Shown here in pieces: positions 20,975-30,258 of a stretch of 30,791 bases of DNA. The number at the start of each line of letters is the position of its first letter. Positions within the stretch are counted from its first letter, which is position 1. Both the position numbers and the translations under genes were made by a program. The stretch comes from Gymnopilus junonius (lineage: Eukaryota > Basidiomycota > Agaricomycetes > Agaricales > Galerinaceae). The notes beneath the pieces are model-generated. The model was not told the origin of the DNA, ran no database searches, and was given only the letters and a program-made list of their open reading frames with translations. The stretch is from assembly GCA_015501075.1 (NCBI GenBank), contig JADNYJ010000382.1, forward strand, positions 1 to 30,791, written 5' to 3'.

Positions 20975-22125
20975 AGCGAATTCACTTACCATGATGTCAC
21001 TGATGATGACAAGGTCATCACCATCTCAGACCTCCTTGTAATTATGGGTCCAGAGGCAATGGCTGTATCTGTTTGGCGATCCTCTCGTCTTGCAGCAGCC
21101 AAGGAAAAAGCTCTGCCTGCACCTGCACCCGTGGCTAAGTCATCCGTTCGCCATGGCAAACGAATGGAAGGGGGGGAGACCACACCACCAAAAACGAAAG
21201 CACCAAAAATGAAAGACACTAAACATCAATCGAAAAAAGCGTCCACTGACAAAGAGACGCCTGAAGAAGTGCCTACTATGGACACAGCTAATCCAATAGT
21301 TGAAGAGTCAACTAATCCGATAATTGAAAAATCAGTTGAAAACTCACCTGAAGATGAACCTTATGTCCCAGAAGTGAGCTTTCTGAGTATGACCAATGAT
21401 AGTCTACTCAATATTGTATCTTCGAGTAATGAAGGCATTGACTTACTTAAAGAATTTAAGAGTAAATATTCTGAGGATAAGTTCTTCAAACAAATCCTTG
21501 AGAAACCAAAAGACTATAAAAACTTTCAAGTAACTGAAGGAATTATTTACCTTAACGAAGGAAGAAAAAACCTTCTATGTGTTCCTAAGGTCCTAATTAA
21601 TGGACAAAGCACTCAAGAAATAGTTATCTCCGAGGCACATTCCCTACTCACACACCTAGGACTGAGTAAAGTCAAGCAAACTCATGACACAAATCGAAAA
21701 TGGCGGATCGAACCTTTTACGGAAGGTGATCTCATTTATGTCTCGACTAAAAATATCACCTTCCCGAAGGGACTTGCTCGTAAATTAATCCCCAAATTTA
21801 TTGGCCCTTACAAGATCATTAAAGACTTTGGCAATCATTCTTTTCAGATAGAATTGCCCTCTGACTTAAAGAGATGCAGTATTCATGATGTATTTCATGC
21901 ATCATTGCTTCGCGTACATGTACCGAATGATGACCGGTTATTTCCTGGGCATCTAGCATCTCAATTACCAACAGAAATAACTGCCGATGGTGAATGGGCG
22001 GTTGATGCAATACTGTCTCATAGCGGATCAGGCCGAGAGGCTATATTTAAGATACGCTGGAGGGCAGGAGACATAACTTGGCTCCCTTACAACCAGATCT
22101 CTGACTTACATGCTCTTCTATCACC
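20975..22125 (+). pseudogene. Gypsy integrase remnant with chromodomain; catalytic core deleted
   Basis: Open in the same frame, with no further stops in this span. The N-terminal integrase zinc-binding region is only begun (EIVISEAHSLLTHLGLSK, ending about 21670). The sequence then jumps in frame to the post-core segment (VKQTHDTNRK), so the HHCC finger and the whole DDE core, about 250 residues in relatives, are missing. The GPY-like segment (KLIPKFIGPYKI, DVFHASLLRVH) and a C-terminal chromodomain (about 21990-22110, EWAVDAILSH, FKIRWRAG, ITWLPY) are preserved. The chromodomain would have targeted integration to marked chromatin. Integration by this copy would require integrase supplied in trans. 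Confidence 0.85.
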
Positions 22126-22934
22126 ATGCCCAAGTCCACCTCCAAAAGTCAATCCTCTCATCATGACCCCATTTCCAGACCTTCCTCGGCATCCGCTTCC
22201 CCTGCTCCTCTTGTGGCAATTCCAGTCCCAGGCCTTACTTGGGCATCTTGCAACACCTATTATCTTTTGCTTCCCGATGAGCCATACTTCTCACACCTGT
22301 CAAACATTATCACTCTTATGGTGCATCAGATTGGTGCTATTATTGCCTATGACAAATCTCTCCGCCACACCTCCGTCACTCAACAGCAGAAGTTCATCGA
22401 GTCCCACAGCAAAATCCTTCCCATGCCCGCTGGCTACCAAGAACTCGCCACTGTCTTTGACAAGGCAAATGCTGGCTTTGGACTTAGTGGAATTCGCCCC
22501 TCGCATGCTGGCCTCTTCATTGCCCCAAAACCGCCTATCCTAGAGGACTTTGGCTTCACCAATGAGGACCTCAGCATTGCTACCCCGCGCCTATCACGGC
22601 TATATCGAGAGAAGACCACAAGAATAAAATCCTAGCCAATACCCTTGTGCATATTACTCAAGCCAAGGAACATCATATTATGGAACGGAAGGCGAAGCAG
22701 CTAATTAAAGTGTCTGATCAACTTTATGACATGAGCAGGCACTTCGAGGGACCATCTACCATCACTTCTGCTCCCTCTGCGCCTATCACTCCCACTGCTA
22801 GCCCTCCGCCTCCTATCGCCGATGAACTGCTTCGACCTCCCGAAGACCTTAACTTCGACTCAATGGACTTTGAGACCGACGCTCCTCCTGAACCTTCTTC
22901 CAGCAAAGGCAAGACTTCCAAAAGCTGCAAATGA
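22126..22934 (+). pseudogene. Third ORF of the gypsy element, overlapping the pol 3' end, frameshifted
   Basis: Start ATG 22126 (MPKSTSKSQ), in frame 1 relative to the window, while the upstream pol frame stays open in frame 2 to 22543, so the two overlap. It encodes PGLTWASCNTYYLLLPDEPY, IGAIIAYDKSLRHTSVTQQQ, PSHAGLFIAPKPPILEDFGF and SIATPRLSRLYRE. Near 22608-22630 a single-base frameshift moves the continuation into frame 0 (ERKAKQLIKVSDQLYDMSRHF), followed by a Pro/Ser-rich acidic tail and stop at 22934. I recall similar 3' ORFs in basidiomycete Ty3 elements, but the function is unknown. Confidence 0.65.
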
Positions 22935-22946
22935 TCTTCTTCGAAG

Positions 22947-22960
22947 ACCAGGAGGGCGCA
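22947..22960 (+). promoter_or_regulatory. Gypsy polypurine tract
   Basis: The purine-rich GACCAGGAGGGCGCA region directly abuts the 3' LTR start (22961). It is the expected plus-strand DNA primer site, with a few pyrimidine interruptions. Confidence 0.55.
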
Positions 22961-23257
22961 TGTAATGATCCAGTCCGGTTCTCCCATCCCGGCCTCACCA
23001 TCTCTTTCTTATAGTTAATCCTCTTAGTTATTCCTTTAACTAATCATGACTCATATCCTGACTCGCTCTCCTCACTCTTTAGATATTCCTAAAAAACTTC
23101 CTAATCATATGACTATCTACCTCTGGTATATAAACTGTCCATCATAGCTAGTCCTTTTTCTTTAGAATTTATTCTTTATCCAGTTCCTTCCCTGTGTGAA
23201 ACTTCTCATGTGTCGAAACTTCCCCTTAGTCATCCAACTGAGGCCACTTTCATCACA
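22961..23257 (+). repeat. Gypsy 3' LTR
   Basis: 297 bp beginning TGTAATGATCC. It is 97 percent identical to the 5' LTR and is followed by the TSD CTAAT at 23258-23262, after which the copia LTR resumes. Confidence 0.94.
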
Positions 23258-23262
23258 CTAAT

Positions 23263-23441
23263 CTAAGTCATTCATACTTCTGTAGTAGCCTAAGTAGTCA
23301 CCTTAGCACTAGCCTCTCACAACCCAGGTAAGATAGTAGTTACAATGATACTATGCAGAGCACGTTGTGTGTGCAGAGGTTTACCTCTGTACATTGTGCA
23401 TTCAGTGGTTTACCGCTGTATGTACTACTTGCTGCTCAACA
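23263..23441 (+). repeat. Copia 5' LTR, second part
   Basis: Continues 11108-11386 after the gypsy insertion and matches 29653-29831 with two substitutions. It ends CTCAACA at 23441. Confidence 0.92.
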
Positions 23442-23453
23442 GGTTATGGGCCC
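23442..23453 (+). promoter_or_regulatory. Copia primer binding site, half-tRNA-iMet type
   Basis: GGTTATGGGCCC directly follows the 5' LTR. It is complementary to GGGCCCAUAACC of the initiator methionine tRNA anticodon arm, the site used by copia elements that prime with a cleaved half tRNA. Confidence 0.7.
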
Positions 23454-23908
23454 CGATAGCAAAGCATGCTGTTCACCACTGGCAGAACCTGCTTGACATT
23501 GAGTTCGCCTTAGGGCAGAACCTGTCCAGCATTGTTCACCATTGTGCAGAACCTGCTTGGCATCGGTCTGTAGCTTACTTCTACCTGGGAAGATAGTTCA
23601 CTGTCAGGCAGAACATCAACCACAGCTGTTCATTGCAAGACAGAATGCTCTCCCACAGCTGTTCATTGCAAGACAGAATGCTCTCCCACAATTGTTCGCT
23701 ACCATGCACAACATTGTATAGGGCCTTGTCATGTGGGCCTGGACATCTGTCACTGTCTGGACAAATTGCCCTTAAGGGGTTAATTCCATGTCTGGTGCAG
23801 GTATTTTTAGCAGTGCTTTCCTTTTTTAGCATGCTTCTTACACACCTGTCGCTGACACAACCCAGCTATTTTCTTAACAGAAATCCAACCATCCAAACAA
23901 CTCAAACA
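23454..23908 (+). other. Copia leader, non-coding
   Basis: Leader between PBS and gag ATG. It contains repeated CAGAACCTG/CAGAACAT words and a 34-bp tandem duplication (23621-23688). It is presumed 5' untranslated RNA. Confidence 0.6.
23621..23688 (+). repeat. 34-bp tandem duplication in the copia leader
   Basis: Two identical 34-bp units (23621-23654 and 23655-23688) start CACAGCTGTTCATTGC and are followed by a degenerate third start (CACAATTGTTCGCT). Confidence 0.9.
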
Positions 23909-25075
23909 ATGTCTTCAGTAAAGAACACCACTTCTATCTCCTTCACTGCCTCCGACCTTCCTAAATTTGATGGTCATCACTACCGCCAATGGGCATCAAA
24001 GATGGAGGCCATCATCCTCCATATGGATGTTAAAGCCGTCCTTGAAGGCACCCTCACTGCTCCTCCGGAGCAAGCAATTAGGGAACCTGCCTTTCCCTCT
24101 GGCACTCATGCCACAGACACCACTCCTGCCACCGGGCCTACCCAGGGTGATCTCAATCTATACAACACCTGCTTCTCTCGCTGGACTGCCGCCGAGGAAA
24201 CGTACCACCATAAATTGGAGAGTTTCAACTCCAAGAATGCCAAGGTGCTCGGCCTTTTGGCCATGTGCCTCAATACTGGTATATGGGACCAGGTAAAAAC
24301 CCTGTCTGCAGCTCAAGCATGGGATTGGATCAAGATGAGGTACTCCAAGGAGATGTTCGTCGAGACCCTCGAGGACTTTAGGGTCCTCATGAATCTCAAG
24401 ATCGATCTCTCCGATGCCAACCCCCAGCTTGCCAAGTTCCATTACCACTATGGGCATCTCCTGCTCGTCAATGATGCAAATGCCTCATCATCAACTGGTT
24501 CTACCAGCATGGTACCCATGGTTTCTGAATCCATGGCATGCCTGGTTCTACTCATGAATCTTCCACTTGCCATGAACATCACATCACAAGAATCCATTTA
24601 TCAGCAGATGATGGAAGATTTCACTAGGCAAAACTCAGTTCCAAATATGGAACTGAAAGACCTCTTTGACAGCATTCGCACCACATGGGCTGCCCGATTT
24701 GGGCACCTTAAGCAGCATGAGCAACCCAAGCGTGGCACATTCTATGTGCCAAAGCAGTTCCACCCGCCTAAGGATAGCCGGCCCAGAAACCAACAGGCTA
24801 ACAATGCGAATGTGCAGTGCAATACTGCCATCAAAGTGAAAGGTCCCAAACCATGCCACTCTGATCAGCAGAACACTGGTAACCCCAGCAGTTCACAGAA
24901 AAAAGAGTACCCTAAGAGGAAACCCCACCACTCTGGCTTCAAACCGAAGTCAGCGTGCTTTGTTGAGGACTCCAATGAAGAGCCCTTTACACTTGCATCA
25001 TCAGCACATTTCCCACCACTAGAGAAATTGCGCCCAGCCCCCACTACTCATAATGTTATTGAGATCAGTGGATGA
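23909..25075 (+). pseudogene. Copia gag polyprotein
   Basis: Start ATG 23909 (MSSVKNTTSISF), 388 aa to a TGA at 25073. Copia-type Gag (UBN2-like) features are LPKFDGHHYRQWASKMEAIIL, reading WASKMEAIIL as the core, then AQAWDWIKMRYSKE and a C-terminal Lys/Pro/Gln-rich basic region. No CCHC zinc knuckle is visible. The frame continues beyond TGA 25073 and has further TGA codons at 25178 and 25385 but no TAA or TAG to about 25400. The TGA at 25073 may therefore be a mutated sense codon rather than the true stop. Confidence 0.8.
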
Positions 25076-27290
25076 GGTACGATTACCTCTCACAAAGCCC
25101 ACGGAGGTGCCTGGAAGAACCCCACTCAGGGAATGGCACCATACCCCTCCTTTAGGAAATCTCAGGACCTTATGTCATGAATCAGGGTTACCCTGACTAT
25201 TGCCAACTCGAGTAGATTCGAGGAAGTCACCCTTAATACAGGCGCAAGTAGGATTGCCGAGAATGTGGGAATGAGTAGCACTGTGCATATGCACAGTAGC
25301 ACCACCACAGAGAATGTTGCATCAGGGTCATCAATGACAACTGAGATCTATAATGATCTCTTTGGTCCTGAGCCCTATTGGGCATGACCCCAGATCCTTC
25401 TCAGATGGCAGTCGATTCCAAACCGCTAATGGGGAAGACTGGAATCAAATGTATGGGTAGTGTCACAAGGAGATCTCACCTATGTGGACGATGATGAGGA
25501 GTATATCTCCTTTGGGGAAGAAGATCTTCTGCCGCCACTGATCAGTGAGTCCCTTCATCTCGGATCGCACTATATTGGTGCAGATGGAATGTCATCACTA
25601 AAACGGCTCAACAGAGCGGGACGATATGTACAAGATGATGTGGGATTCGGACCCAATCTCCTATGAGGACGAGATCAAGCAGAATCATGGCGATTCAGTG
25701 CTCCTCCTCATCCGGACTGGCAAGTACCTTCTTGTTCACATGTTGACAAGATACTAACTGATCAACCCACAGGTATTAATACCTGTATGGGGTAGATAGT
25801 AAATTATTTTATTTACTATCTACAATATATATCTTGATCACATTGTCTCTTGTGTGAACTGTAAGGGAAAGGAACATGAGAAGATGTTTGAGGAATGGCT
25901 TGTAGATTCCGGAGCATCCTACATTTTTCTGGACAAATCTCGACTTCTCAGAACTTACCAAATTTCCAAGCAAAGAAAGACCAAAGGTCCAAACTGCTAA
26001 TGCATAGCCTTTGTTGATGGATTTGGTACTGTTTTTATTAAACAGAAGTTACCGATAAAGATAATACTGTGACGCATGAAACATTGACTTCATCCAGTAT
26101 TCTACATGCCTGCTGTGACTGTATGACTTCTGTCGATGGGTCAAATCCTCAGTGCAAACAATATTGTGTTAGGTGATTCATGATCACTTAATTTCATATC
26201 CAAAGAGAATAGCCGCACCATTTTAAATGCATTGCCAAAGCATTCTCATCATGACACTATGTTTTGGGTTAAGTCGCAGATCATCTCTGGAAAGAACTTG
26301 ATGCGATGGAATCGGTACATGCCGAAGATTACGATCTATGGCATAGATGACTCGGACACCCTTCCACTCAAGTGTTCAAGAAGTTTAAGGCTAATTCCGA
26401 AAACTTCCCATCTATTAAAGTCCCGAAGGATGCTGGCATATGCGAAGGTTGCGCAAAAGGAAAGATGCATTCATGCTCTTTCCCAGACAATGTCAAATGT
26501 GCAACCAGACCATTCCAGCGGATCCATTCAGACCTTAAGGAGTATCCAGTGATTCATATCACTGGTACAAATATTTCATTTCCTTTATTGATGATCACAT
26601 GTCAAATACTTGGGTCATGCTCCTCAAACGAAAGAGTGATGCGAAAGATGCTACCAGGCAATTTTTAGCCATGGTAAAAACCAAGTATAATGCCAAAGTC
26701 GAAGAGTGGATGAGTGACAATGGCGGTGAATACATCGATAAGGAATACTTAGAAATCCTTAAGGATCTTGGGATCGAGATCCAAAGAAGCGTACCTCATC
26801 AGCCCCAAATGAATGGTCGAGCTGAATGCTTCAATCAGACTTTAGATGAGAAAGCGAGTCTATGCGCCTATTAGCCTGTCTCCCTGACAGCTGGTGGGAG
26901 TTTTGCATGATACATGCAGTCTATTTATACAATAGAACTCCCGTGCATCGACTCGACTGGAAATCTCCATTTGAATTAATCAATGGAGAAAAGCCTGATT
27001 TGTCACACCTACGGGTATTAGGATGTGGGGCATATGTGTTCCTTCCAAAGGATACACGGGCAAATAAACTTTCACCCAAATCTGAGTTGATGATATTCCT
27101 TGGATATCGTGGACATCCTTCTAATATGATGTTCATGCGAAGCCCCAACAATGTTCTATTCATAGCTGCCACAGCGCTTTTTGATGAACATTTGTTTCCT
27201 AAATGCCAAAAGGCTAAAGTACCACGCTTACCCAAATATGTAAGCGCACCTCCCCAGAGGAACCTGTTTTGGAAGTGGAGGACAGTGATT
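25076..27290 (+). pseudogene. Copia pol, first part: protease and integrase, many frame breaks
   Basis: The protease is marked by WLVDSGAS (DSGAS at 25905-25919). Integrase follows, with YDLWHR then TGA (26348, where relatives have Arg) then LGHPS. The pre-integrase GICEGCAKGKMHS, HSDLKEY, EWMSDNGGEY and NGRAECFNQTL supply the D,D,E residues; RLLACLPDSWWEF, YNRTPVHRLDWKSPFE and LFDEHLFPK are the post-core segments. Consecutive blocks occupy frames 0, 2, 1, 0 and 2, so several indels have accumulated. 25400-25900 is badly degraded. Integrase joins cDNA to the host genome, but this copy cannot be translated intact. Confidence 0.85.
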
Positions 27291-29330
27291 CTCATGATGG
27301 TGATGAACCATCCTATAGACCACCCCCAAATAATCCGTCAAGTGAGACTGAGGTACCTCATGATGATGAGCCACCCAGGACTCCACCTCCCGAGTCACCA
27401 GCAGATACTCATCCAAGTATGCCTTCTACTCCTAGGCAAGGACTGAGATCTAATCTCCCACCACCTGCACTGCAGAAACCCTGTGCAGTCCATCAGGGGG
27501 AGCTGCTGGTGATGCTCCAAGAAGGAGCACTCATGAGAGTAAAAGTATGCAAAAAGAAGGGAACGTATACCCTCCTGGTACAACCACTGATAGAGATCGC
27601 AGCGCAAATTAGACATAACTGGATCCACTCCAAATTTGTCTATGCCTCTAGTGACCACGTGGCTGAGTACCCGTACAATCCCAATATGGGAGCGGAAGGG
27701 GGAGCACATTGGCATGCCTATTTACTTTCTAAGGCAATTTCCGATAGTGCACTTCCAGATCCATTGAATGTCCAAAATTGGACTAGTAAAGATCTCAGAT
27801 GGCTACCTGCCGATCAACAACAGGAATGGCACAAGGCTCAATTTGAAGAGTTAGAGGCCCTTCATAAACGAAAAGTTTATGAGCTTGCTGACCTACCTCC
27901 AGGCTGAAAGGCCATCAAAAATCATTGGGTTTTCATATTAAGTCCGATGGACATAAAAAAGCCCGTCTAGTTGCCAAGGGATTTTCCCAAATAGAAGGCC
28001 TAGACTATGACAGATCTTCTCACGGTTGTCCAGTTCGAGTGGTCCAACAATCTTAGCCTTAGCGACTCTTGAGAAATGGCGCATAGAGTCCCTTGATGTC
28101 AAATCAGCTTTCCTATATGGGAAACTTGATGAGGAGATATATATGGAACATCCTGATGGCTTTACCATAAAGGGACAAGAGAAGAAAGTACTCCGCCTGC
28201 TCAAAGCTATCTATGGGCTAAAACAAGCCGCACGTGCATGGTGGTCTGAACTTGATCACTCCCTTAAAGAGCTCGGTTTCACATGCCTATATGCTGATGC
28301 TGGCATATTTGTCACAAGACATAGTGATGGGACCCTTGTCATTATGTTGGCATATGTTGATGATATCATCGTCACAGGTCCTAACACTGAATTAGTCGAC
28401 AAAAGAAGCAGTTATTTATGACTGCATGGGAATGTCGAGACCTAGGTGTATGTCAGGAGTTTCTCCACATGAGAATCAGGTACATAAAAGGCAAGACCTA
28501 CATCAATCAAATGCTGTACCTTAATAAGATTCTTATATGCTTCGGAATGATGAATGCAAAAGCGCACAGACTCCATTACCTACCGGGTATAAGCCAGAAC
28601 CCTTTACAGGCATGAGTTCAGCTTCACTTCAGTCAGAGTATCAATCAGTGATCGGTTCCCTGCTATATTTAATGCTAGGAACACGACCCGATATAGCCTT
28701 TGCTGTAACACAGATGGCTAAGTTCGCTGGAACCCATCTGATGAACATCTGAACTGTGCTAAATACATCATGCATTACCTTGTTGGTACATGCAACTATG
28801 CACTTGTGTTCGATGGAAACAGCGATAAAGGCTTGTATGCCTACTGTGATGCCTCATATGGTGATGATAGAACAGAGCCTGATCGCATGCATCGATCTAT
28901 GCAGGGATACTTCTTTTCCCTTGCTAGCGGGAGTATCAAATGGCACTCCAAAATGCAGACTCTAGTATCAATGTCATCACAATGGCAGAATACATGGCAC
29001 TCTCTGACTGTGCACATGATTGTGCATGGTTTAAGATTCTATTCGAAGAACTCGGGATGTCAATCCCATACGTTCCCTTATATGGAGATAGTCATGGAGC
29101 TATTTTTAACTCGCAAAATCCCATCACCCAAAAAGGGATAAAGCAATTGAAATATGCTACCACTATATCCGGAACAAATAGAACTTGGGAACATTAAAAT
29201 AGAGCATGTCCCTATGGACAAAAATGTTGCTGATATGTTCACCAAGAATCTAGGCCCTACCCTGTTCCTTAAACATAGACAGGCTCTAGGCATAGATTCT
29301 ATCCCTTAGAATAGAATACTGACACATCAT
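27291..29330 (+). pseudogene. Copia pol, second part: reverse transcriptase and RNase H, frame-broken
   Basis: A Pro/Asp/Glu-rich linker (27291-27420) leads to RT. DLPPG is followed by TGA (27904, Arg in relatives) and KAIKNHWVF; the frame then shifts and continues with LVAKGFSQIEGLDYD, EKWRIESLDVKSAFLYGK, VLRLLKAIYGLKQAARAWW and YVDD (28353-28364). The RT connection WECRDLG, SVIGSLLYLMLGTRPDIAFAV and RNase H blocks YLVGTCNYALVFDG, YCDASYGDD and MAEYMALSDCAHDCAWFK follow in further changed frames. The end is ADMFTKNLG then the stop after GIDSIP. At least five frame changes are needed across this part. Confidence 0.85.
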
Positions 29331-29362
29331 GTCAGAACAAGTATGTGTGCTAATAGGCACTA

Positions 29363-29374
29363 CTTGAGGGGGAG
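29363..29374 (+). promoter_or_regulatory. Copia polypurine tract
   Basis: TTGAGGGGGAG lies directly upstream of the 3' LTR (TGTTGACA at 29375), at the expected position of the plus-strand primer. Confidence 0.75.
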
Positions 29375-29831
29375 TGTTGACATGATAAGTGTCCATGTGA
29401 CTACATCACATGACTCACATGACATGCTGATCAGATGCATCTATACACAACTAGATCCAGTGATGACAGAGTATCACAGTCATCTTATATGACTAAAACA
29501 TGTGATCACTTAGTGAGCATATTACTCATCTTATGAGTAGATATTAGTAATTACATAGTAATTAGCTGAGTAATGCCTTATGCATTACTCATATGTAGTT
29601 AGTCACTGCATGTCCTGTAGGTATATAAGGATGCTCTAAACAGCATCCTAATCTAAGTCATTCATACTTCTGTAGTAGTCTAAGTAGTCACCTTAGCACT
29701 AGCCTCTCACAACCCAGGTAAGATAGTAGTTACAATGATACTATGCAGAGCACGTTGTGTGTGCAGAGGTTTACCTCTGTACATTGTGCATTCAGTGGTT
29801 TACCACTGTATGTACTACTTGCTGCTCAACA
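29375..29831 (+). repeat. Copia 3' LTR
   Basis: 457 bp, uninterrupted, with TATATAAG at 29622-29629 and the same hairpins as the 5' copy. It is followed by TTATT (29832-29836), completing the target duplication. Confidence 0.94.
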
Positions 29832-29841
29832 TTATTCTCAG

Positions 29842-30258
29842 CCAACACGAATGCCATGAAAACCCAAGGTAACAAGGAATCAAGGACCAAGACGAAGCAT
29901 CTAGAGTCCCATAGTCAAGTCGTGGTGATGGTAACATGCACCAACACTTGTATCTTGCTTTCTGACCGTCATTTCAGGGACATAAGACACTGAACATCGA
30001 CAAGCGGCCTGCCAATAGTCAGCCTGCACTGAGTATCGAGAAGACAAGCAAGAAAAAGGTTGATACCAATGCTCCAACCAGTAAACCAGTTCCACACCAG
30101 ACTCAATCTACTTCAACAAAATGGGTAAGTTCTTATCGTTATGCTTTACATTGACTTACTAATAGACTTCTAAGCCCTTGGATGACATCGACAACATGGA
30201 AAATGAGTCCCAGCCACCATCGCCTGTGCCCCACAAGCCGAAATCAAAGAGGAAATGA
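29842..30258 (+). pseudogene. DUF6698-like gene copy 2, 3' exons
   Basis: Exons 29842-29930, 29978-30124 and 30166-30258 are joined by introns of 47 and 41 nt with GT-AG ends. They continue the exon ending at 11063 in correct phase (one base G plus CC gives Ala). They encode a basic, Pro/Ser/Lys-rich C-terminus (ANTNAMKTQGNKES; EKTSKKKVDTNAPTSK; PVPHKPKSKRK) with no stop before TGA 30256-30258. The intron upstream, 49 nt without the transposons, is now 18,778 nt. The basic tail resembles that of gene copy 1 (KKRKPRY end) in composition and may be a nuclear-localisation or nucleic-acid-binding tail (inference). Confidence 0.65.

Larger units (their letters stand above)
11387..23257 (+). mobile_element. 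Ty3/gypsy chromovirus-type LTR retrotransposon
   Basis: 297-bp LTRs (11387-11683 and 22961-23257) start TG and end CA and are flanked by the 5-bp TSD CTAAT (11382-11386 and 23258-23262). It inserted in the copia 5' LTR. The internal order gag, zinc knuckle, protease, RT, RNase H, integrase remnant, chromodomain identifies a chromodomain-bearing Ty3 element. One frame (frame 1, becoming frame 2 after the Tc1-like insertion) stays open except for 12 TGA codons. The integrase core is missing. Length without the inner element is about 8.7 kb. It is not autonomous as read. Confidence 0.94.
11108..29831 (+). mobile_element. Ty1/copia LTR retrotransposon, host of the nested insertions
   Basis: LTRs of 458 bp (split: 11108-11386 plus 23263-23441) and 457 bp (29375-29831) begin TGTTGACA and end CTCAACA, and are flanked by the 5-bp TSD TTATT. 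Internal order is PBS, leader, gag, protease, integrase, reverse transcriptase, RNase H, polypurine tract, i.e. copia order with integrase before RT. The element sits inside a 49-nt intron of the DUF6698-like gene copy 2. Its own length without the gypsy nest is about 6.8 kb. Coding regions carry many frameshifts and several TGA codons, so it is non-autonomous. Confidence 0.93.

Noticed and set aside
11866..22125. TGA read as tryptophan (alternative genetic code)
   Set aside because: Most alignable in-frame TGAs fall on arginine positions, many TGG codons are used, and the intact Tc1-like genes have no internal TGA. Reassignment is therefore unlikely.
23454..23832. CRISPR-like repeat array in the copia leader
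   Set aside because: Only two contiguous 34-bp units without spacers, in a fungal retrotransposon. It is a simple tandem duplication.
11108..29831. Nest explained as an assembly chimera
   Set aside because: All three layers have exact target duplications, and the interrupted frames and intron rejoin in phase when the layers are removed, which a misassembly would not produce.
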